64,000 nucleotides of DNA from the NCBI GenBank assembly GCA_000727475.1, contig KL647307.1, positions 1,508,895 to 1,572,894 on the forward strand. Reading direction: 5' to 3'. The position numbers and the translations under genes are program-made. The stretch is from Sarcocystis neurona. Lineage: Eukaryota; Apicomplexa; Conoidasida; Eucoccidiorida; Sarcocystidae. Shown one piece after another: positions 58,630 through 64,000 of the stretch (position 1 is its first letter; every line of letters begins with the position of its first letter). The notes under the pieces are model-generated. The model worked only from the letters and a program-made list of their open reading frames with translations, made no database searches and was not told the origin of the DNA.

Positions 58630-58751
58630 GTGGTGACCGTCTCCTGCGCACACCGCGAGAGAGGTGTGCTGCTCTTCAGCGAGTTGCTGCTGCGGATGAA
58701 CTGCCCCGCTGCTGCGGACTCCCCTGCAGAGAGAGAAACCTTTTTTGTCAA
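58630..58751 (+). CDS. ORC1/CDC6-type AAA+ ATPase, exon after Walker A
   Basis: After the acceptor tgtcaacag, it encodes V-V-T-V-S-C...V-L-L-F-S-E-L-L-L-R-M-N and ends F-F-V at a GTGAGT donor in phase 2. The beta strand followed by a helix with L-L fits the family segment V-x-x-N-C...V-Y-x-x-I-x-x-x-L between Walker A and B. Both junction phases agree with the neighbouring exons. Confidence 0.65.
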
Positions 58752-59922
58752 GTGAGTAGCGGAAAGAAGGAAAAGGCTGCTGCTCGTCCTCCTCTCCTTG
58801 TCCTGCTCTGCTGCTTCTGCTGCCCTCTCTTCCGTTCACACAGCTCTCTACGTCATCACGGACCTCTGGCTTTCTCGCGACCTTTCAGTCCCCCGCTGCC
58901 GCTGCTGCTTCTCCTGGGCTGCGACTGCTGCTGCTTTTTTCTGTGTTGCTGCTGCTACTGCTGTTCTTTTTGGTGCCGCTGCTGCTGCTACTGCGTCTAA
59001 ACAGCAGCGAGGAGCACAGAGACACCGCGCCGTCGGCAGTCTGCCCCACTGCCTCAGCACGCCATCCGTGCAGCTTCGAACGTGCTGGACACAAACATAT
59101 ACACGTGGGGGGCGCACTGGTGGTATGGCTGTCGCACGGGAGAGAAAATGTCTCCCACGTGGATATGTCTGCATTTGTGCGTAGACACGCGTAGATCAAC
59201 TTTCAGACATAGCAGACCGGCGCACGCCTACTCTCCACCAGCGTCTATCCTCGTGCGTGTTAGTCCGCGTCAAGAGAAAAACACGTGCCCCTCTGCACCG
59301 TCGAAATAGAGCCCTTATTAGTGCAGCCAACCATATAGGGCGAGGTGTACACACACCCCACTTTTGCACGGATGGAGTGTATACGCGATGGTGGTTGCTG
59401 CCACCTACTGGAGGCGCGCAGCACAAGAAGTGTGCTTCTGTTTTGCTGCGTGGAGACAGCCCTAAAACGCCTGCGCGACTTTGCCAACAGACGTAGCATA
59501 TGGGAAGATACGTCCCCGCAAAATTTTTCAGACGGAAGAAAGTGTCTCTCTTTGTAGGAAGAAATGCATGCAGAGGGGAATCGCCTCTCTCTTATCCCTT
59601 CTCTGCTTCTGGTGGGCCGCTTGTTTTCTCCAGGCGCTGCTGTGAAACTGCTACTGCGCATGCATCAGCTGGCGCTGCGCTGCATGTATACATGCGAGGG
59701 TGCCGCTGTCTGTGTTGCGCCTGCTTGTTTTCCCTGCTATTACTGTTGGGTGCTGCTGCGCCTGGTGACACCCTCAGATCTGCCTCTTCTGCTGCTTTTC
59801 TTCTTCCTTTTGAAGCGGCTGCTGCTGATATTTCTTTGTCAAGCGCTGCCGTTGGGGCACTCGCTCTGCCGCGTGTGCTGCTGCTGCTGTCCTCCTGCTG
59901 CTGTCGACGCGGTGCTGTGCAG

Positions 59923-60009
59923 TACGCTCAAAGCAGCACTCGCAAAGGGAGATGTCGCCGGCCTCGTCACCTGCTTCACGAAGTTCCTGCAAAAATCTTC
60001 TAAGTTCTG
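59923..60009 (+). CDS. ORC1/CDC6-type AAA+ ATPase, short linker exon
   Basis: An 87-bp exon, acceptor gctgtgcag to donor GTAATA. It encodes T-L-K-A-A-L-A-K-G-D-V-A-G-L-V-T-C-F-T-K-F-L and ends S-K-F. Joining completes a Trp directly before the Walker B strand, giving W-L-C-L-V-D-E-V-D. Phases match on both sides. It is a helix expected just before Walker B. Confidence 0.6.
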
Positions 60010-60947
60010 GTAATACTGTCATATATGCACACAACGATTCACGCACATGTGTATACACGTAGGCGTATATATGTGTATAAGTATATACACATATATATAT
60101 AGGTACATGTATATGTTCAGACATACACACACATATATATATACATGTGTATATACCTCTACATAACTGTACGCCTACGTGTGCACACCTGTATAGACGT
60201 GTATCCAGACATATATATATATATGTGCATACACTTTTACATATATGTCCGCCTACGTGTATACACCTGGGTATATTAAACAGGGACACCTGGATAATAA
60301 GAGACTTGAGGGCGTCTTATTTATCAACCTGCTGCACTTCTGTCTCTCTCTGTTTCGGTCTATGCATATGTTTTATCTGCTGCTGCATCTGTGTCTCGCT
60401 GGGATTTACACTTTTTCGACCGTCGCATCTCTTCTCCCCACCAACCCAGCGAGTGGCCTTGCACATGCATGGGCGTGTATATGTACGACGACCACCGCTT
60501 CTTTTGCTGCTCTGTCTTTCTCAACGGGGCAGCGAGAAGGTGGTCACCCTGCAGCTGTTGGGCCCCGACAACCATAGAAACGTACTTTTGCCAGGTGGTT
60601 TTCTTCTTTTCCTTCTTCTTCTCCTGCCTCGAGTTGCAGGAGTGCCACAAATAACCATCTGAAATGTCGGAGAGCAGAATTTCCTCTTCTGTCTCTGTGT
60701 CTGCCTGCAGGCGGGGCTCTCTCTTGCTGGGTCCGCAGCCTCATACACACACGCATACGCACGCAGCAGCATCTCTTTGCAAGTCGAGGCGTCCTCGAGT
60801 TATCTAGAGAGATAGATACGCATAGGTATGCGTATGTGTTTTTGTAGGTGCGTGTCCATAGCGTACACTTGAATACATGTATCCAAGTGATTATGGCAGG
60901 CAGGGATTCGTCTGCTATTCTTTCTTGCATGCGCGGACCGACTGCAG

Positions 60948-61162
60948 GCTGTGTCTCGTTGACGAGGTGGACTTCCTCACGACTACGGCACGGCGGCGAT
61001 CCGAGCTGCTATGCGGCACCAGCAGCAGCGGAGCAGCAGCAGCGGGAGGCGGCTGCTGGACTTCTCCGTCGAAGCCGCGCATGCCGCAGCAGCAGCAGTG
61101 CGACGTGCTGCTTGCTCTCGCCCTCGCCGCTACCCACATTTCGTCGAAAATTATTGTACTGG
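60948..61162 (+). CDS. ORC1/CDC6-type AAA+ ATPase, Walker B exon
   Basis: Encodes L-C-L-V-D-E-V-D-F-L, a canonical Walker B with the D-E pair of ORC1/CDC6, followed by R-R-R-S-E-L-L. An inserted Ser/Gly/Gln-rich part of about 30 residues follows, then the strand S-K-I-I-V-L. It ends at GTGAGG in phase 1. With the next exon the reading is I-I-V-L-A-I-S-N-S, equivalent to the family's sensor-1 strand V-L-A-I-A-N-T. Confidence 0.8.
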
Positions 61163-62111
61163 GTGAGGAGCAGAAGAAGAACAGGGAAGCTGTTGCTCTT
61201 TCTCGTCCTGCTGCTACAACTTCTGCCGCTGCTGACGCAGGCAAAACTCCGCCTTCCCCACCTACCTGCTGCGACAAGGAACGTGCTGCTACTGCTGCTG
61301 CACCCGTGGCTCTGTTGCTTCTTTCCTTACTGCTACTGCTGCTGCTCTTCTGGTGCCTGCTCCTTCATCCCCTCTGCTGCTGCTGCTGCACCCGTGGCTC
61401 TGCTGCTTCTTTCCTTTCTGCTACTGTTGTTGCTGTTCTGGTGGCTGCTGCTTTTCCCTGTGTGCTACTGCTGCTGCGCTCATGGGTCTGCTGCTTCTTT
61501 TCTCTATGCTGCTACTGCTGCTCTTCGGGTGGCTGCGGTTTCTTTTCGTTCTGCTGGCGCTGCTGCTGGTGGGCCAGCCGCTGCTGCTGCACGCGATGAT
61601 TGCTGCTGCTGCTTTTATTCGACTTGGGGGACTCCCAGTTTCTCTTCCTTTTTTGCTGTGCTGTTCTGCTGCTCCTGTTGCAACCTTGCTGCGGCTCTTG
61701 CGGCTGCTGCCTTTCCCTGCTGCTCTGTTGCTGTTTTTCACCTACACTTGGTGCAGTACCTGTTGCTGCTGCTGTTCTTCCGCTGCAGCTACTGCATTTA
61801 CCTGCTGCGCCTCGGTTCTGCTCGTCCAGCTTCCTCCTATTGTTGCTCTCCCAAACCGGCTGCTCCAATAGCATCACGACGCTGCTACTCCACTGCTGCT
61901 CCTCCTCCTGGCCTTGTCGTGCTCCTGCTGCCGGTTTCCTGCCGCTGCAACACTCCCTCCCGTTGCTGCTCGTGTGTTGCTGCTGCCGCTGTTCCGGTGC
62001 TGGTACGGCTGCTGCCCCTGCTGCTGCTGCTGCAGTGTCTTTGTGCGCTGCTGCTGAACTTTTTGCTGCTGGGCGTGTTTTATGCGGGCTGTTGCTGCTG
62101 GTGTGCTGCAG
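61163..62111 (+). repeat. CTG-repeat-filled intron with ~88-bp tandem units
   Basis: An intron of 949 bp that is open in two + frames because it is almost all (CTG)n and relatives (Leu, Ala or Cys runs). Within 61290-61560 a unit containing cacccgtggctctg...ctgcttctttcc repeats about three times (starts near 61301 and 61389, a more diverged one near 61477). The splice phase shows it is removed even though it is open. Confidence 0.7.
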
Positions 62112-62385
62112 CGATCAGCAACAGCGCAGAACTTGCAGAGCATTTCGCCGGGCTGCCGGTGCCTTCTGTGGCGTTCGCGCCGTACACCGCGCAGCAACTG
62201 ATGGCCCTCCTGCTCCACCGTCTGCAGCAGGCGAAGGAGAATCGCAGCAGCACAGGAGCAGTAGGAAAGGAAGGACACGAACAGCGACCGCAGCAGCAGT
62301 GCTTTGCCTTGCCTGCTCTCCTCGTCTTTGCCAGGAAGGCAGCAAATACGTACGGCGACTTCCGCATGGCTCTCAGCGGTCTCTG
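62112..62385 (+). CDS. ORC1/CDC6-type AAA+ ATPase, sensor 1 to sensor 2 exon
   Basis: Starts after gtgtgctgcag and encodes I-S-N-S-A-E-L-A-E-H-F (sensor-1 Asn), then V-P-S-V-A-F-A-P-Y-T-A-Q-Q-L-M-A-L-L-L-H-R-L. This is the hallmark F-x-P-Y-T-x-x-Q-[IL] stretch of ORC1/CDC6. The lid follows as L-L-V-F-A-R-K-A-A-N-T-Y-G-D-F-R-M-A-L (sensor-2 Arg). It ends at GTGCGT in phase 2. The motif order and spacing make the family assignment the strongest in the window. ISNSAEL in place of ANTMDLP suggests a divergent member, nearer CDC6 than ORC1. Confidence 0.85.
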
Positions 62386-63415
62386 GTGCGTCTCTGTCTC
62401 ACTCCCATTAACTGCTTCTGTCTACCCGCATCCCTCTTCCATCTTCCTTTCTCGGAGGGCATGGATGCGCGTGACGGTCTCCATATGTATATGCACACAT
62501 ATACGTTTCGGCGTGGCGACGCACATGACTAGGTAGACATTTACGTACATAATATAGAGAGAGGTACAGAGAGAGACAGAGGCAATAAGGCGCACGGAAA
62601 AAAAATGTATATATGTATGTATACCAGCACGAAGACGTGTTTGCCTTTCTTTCTGCCCGTATAGGCTGATACGTGTCTATAGAGGTGTCTGTACACCTGA
62701 ACGCATGCAGACAGCTACGCCTGACGGCCTGTATGAGGTTTCGTCTACATTAGTGAGCTGCCAAGACGCACAGCCCCACGTCTAGGTAGGTCCTTGTCTG
62801 GGGCCCCTACGTCCTTTACGTCGTCCAACTTACCCGCCTACATATCTCCGTAGCATGCGCGCCCCCCTGGCACACTTGCATGCGTACGTATATAAAATAT
62901 ATATACGTAGAAGTCGACAACTTCACTTGTTTCTACTTGTAGGAATTTCGTGGATGTCGCCCTCAGGAGAGACGACTGATGCGGCGTAGACGTCGGAGCA
63001 TATGTATTCATACATATGTATGTATGTATACGTACGTATCTACATATATATATGTATGCGTATGCATATGTGTGTGTATACGCATATATATGTATGTACG
63101 TGTGTCCCTATGTGTGGACGTGTGTGTGGACGTTCGCGCGCGCACCTGTTTATGGATGTGCGAATGTGTATGAGTGCGTCCTATATATATGTGTGTGTGT
63201 GCGAGGATGTACGTAGGTATACATGTATGTAGGTAGGGGTCTATGTGTGAGATTGACGTGGGAGAAAAGCATGCAGACAACGGCTGTAACGCGTCCCTGT
63301 GCACACGATCGGGTGGGCAGAGATGTAGGACACCCGCAGACAGAAAAATTGGTAGGAGTGTTCTTCTGTACTGCTGCTGGGGTAGTCCTGCGAGTTGTTC
63401 GTCTTTCTGCTGCAG
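62386..63415 (+). other. Intron of the AAA+ gene with TA/TG microsatellites
   Basis: Contains tatgtatgtata-type repeats (about 62605-62625, 62885-62910, 63000-63110, 63180-63240) and no supported exon. The junction phase (TG plus C) matches. Confidence 0.65.
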
Positions 63416-64000
63416 CCGCGCAGTCGAGGATAAAGTGACCGTCCTGCAGGAAGAGCGCTGCGCTGCCCTGGAGCAGCTGGGACAGGCAGTGAACGCAGCC
63501 GCAGCAGCAGCAGCAACGCGAGCAGCAGCGGCGGCAGAAGGACGGACAGCAGCAGGTGCTGCGTCTCTTTGGAGCAGCGACGGGTTCCCTGCGGCGGCTG
63601 CTTCTTCCGACGGCGGCGCAGGGGGTTCCTCTGCGGCGAGGGCAGCCGGGAGGAGCGCTGGGGCAGCAGCGTCACCAGCAGCGAAGGAAGATGGAGAAGG
63701 AGACGCAGTGCGGAGAGAGGAAGAAAGAGAAAGACGAGAGCCGGTACGAAGAGCAGAACCGACAGCAACAAACGCTGCCAGTTCACTTTGCGAAGAACTT
63801 CCTCTGCTGCTGTCTGCCCAAAAGAAGCGCTGCCTGTCTTCTGACACTGCGCTGCTCAAGGAAGGCAGAGGGACAACGCTTTGCCCCATCTCCCTTCCCA
63901 GCAGCAAAGGCCGGTATTATCACCCCCGCGACAGCTCGCTTCTCTCTCCATCGCGTCCTGCAACCGCTGCTTCTGTCTGCTGCTGCTCCTCGTCCTCCTC
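63416..64000 (+). CDS. ORC1/CDC6-type AAA+ ATPase, following exon (runs off the window)
   Basis: After the acceptor ctttctgctgcag the phase completes Cys and reads C-R-A-V-E-D-K-V-T-V-L. Spliced after A-L-S-G-L this rebuilds the family's A-L-D-[IV]-C-R-R-A-[VI]-E helix. It then becomes a low-complexity stretch (Ala, Glu, Arg, Ser) that stays open to the end of the window. The C-terminal winged-helix domain is not reached. Confidence 0.7.

Noticed and set aside
1..64000. Telomere-like TTTAGGG arrays, tRNA or rRNA genes
   Set aside because: I looked for runs of TTTAGGG/CCCTAAA and for tRNA-like arms and found none convincing. A gttcgaa at about 45330 and a ggttcgaaaagg at about 45761 lack the rest of a tRNA.

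Overview
The window looks like nuclear DNA of an apicomplexan coccidian, most likely an Eimeria species. This rests on three things. Coding exons are studded with (CAG)n-type trinucleotide runs read as Gln, Ala, Ser, Leu or Cys. Introns are filled with the same trinucleotides plus (TA)n-rich microsatellites. Repeat-poor stretches (about 1-12.0 kb and 37.3-48.7 kb) alternate with repeat-rich ones (about 12.0-37.3 kb and 48.7-64.0 kb), as described for Eimeria chromosomes (P and R segments). No tRNA, rRNA, CRISPR array or transposase was seen. Exon borders were built by eye from GT/AG sites, reading-frame phase and motif continuity; no software alignment was run.

1-12 kb (repeat-poor): a 75-bp tandem array (458-832), a possible two-exon small secreted protein (3275-3533), a lone basic exon candidate (about 4625-4840), a Pro-rich/Cys-rich protein gene (about 6397-7888) and long stretches with nothing recognisable.

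12-37 kb (repeat-rich): non-coding CAG/CTG and TA repeats to about 18.4 kb, then one very large + strand gene (about 18461-36858). It encodes a homologue of the Rab3 GTPase-activating protein catalytic subunit (RAB3GAP1 family). Its conserved blocks are spread over at least four coding blocks with three phase-matched or near-matched junctions. The product is roughly 4,000 residues because of low-complexity insertions, against about 980 in animals.

37-48.7 kb (repeat-poor): a minus-strand two-exon candidate membrane protein (40369-41062) and a minus-strand single-exon gene (42291-43862) for a 523-residue RNase H2 subunit C homologue.

48.7-64 kb (repeat-rich): a coiled-coil, acidic protein gene of unknown function (about 49665-51558), a long pyrimidine tract (about 53620-54400), and a + strand ORC1/CDC6-type AAA+ replication ATPase. 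The ATPase is split into at least seven short, phase-consistent exons between 54431 and the end of the window.

The three recognised genes serve membrane traffic (Rab GAP), RNA:DNA hybrid removal (RNase H2) and replication licensing (ORC1/CDC6). Their adjacency suggests no operon-like relation.
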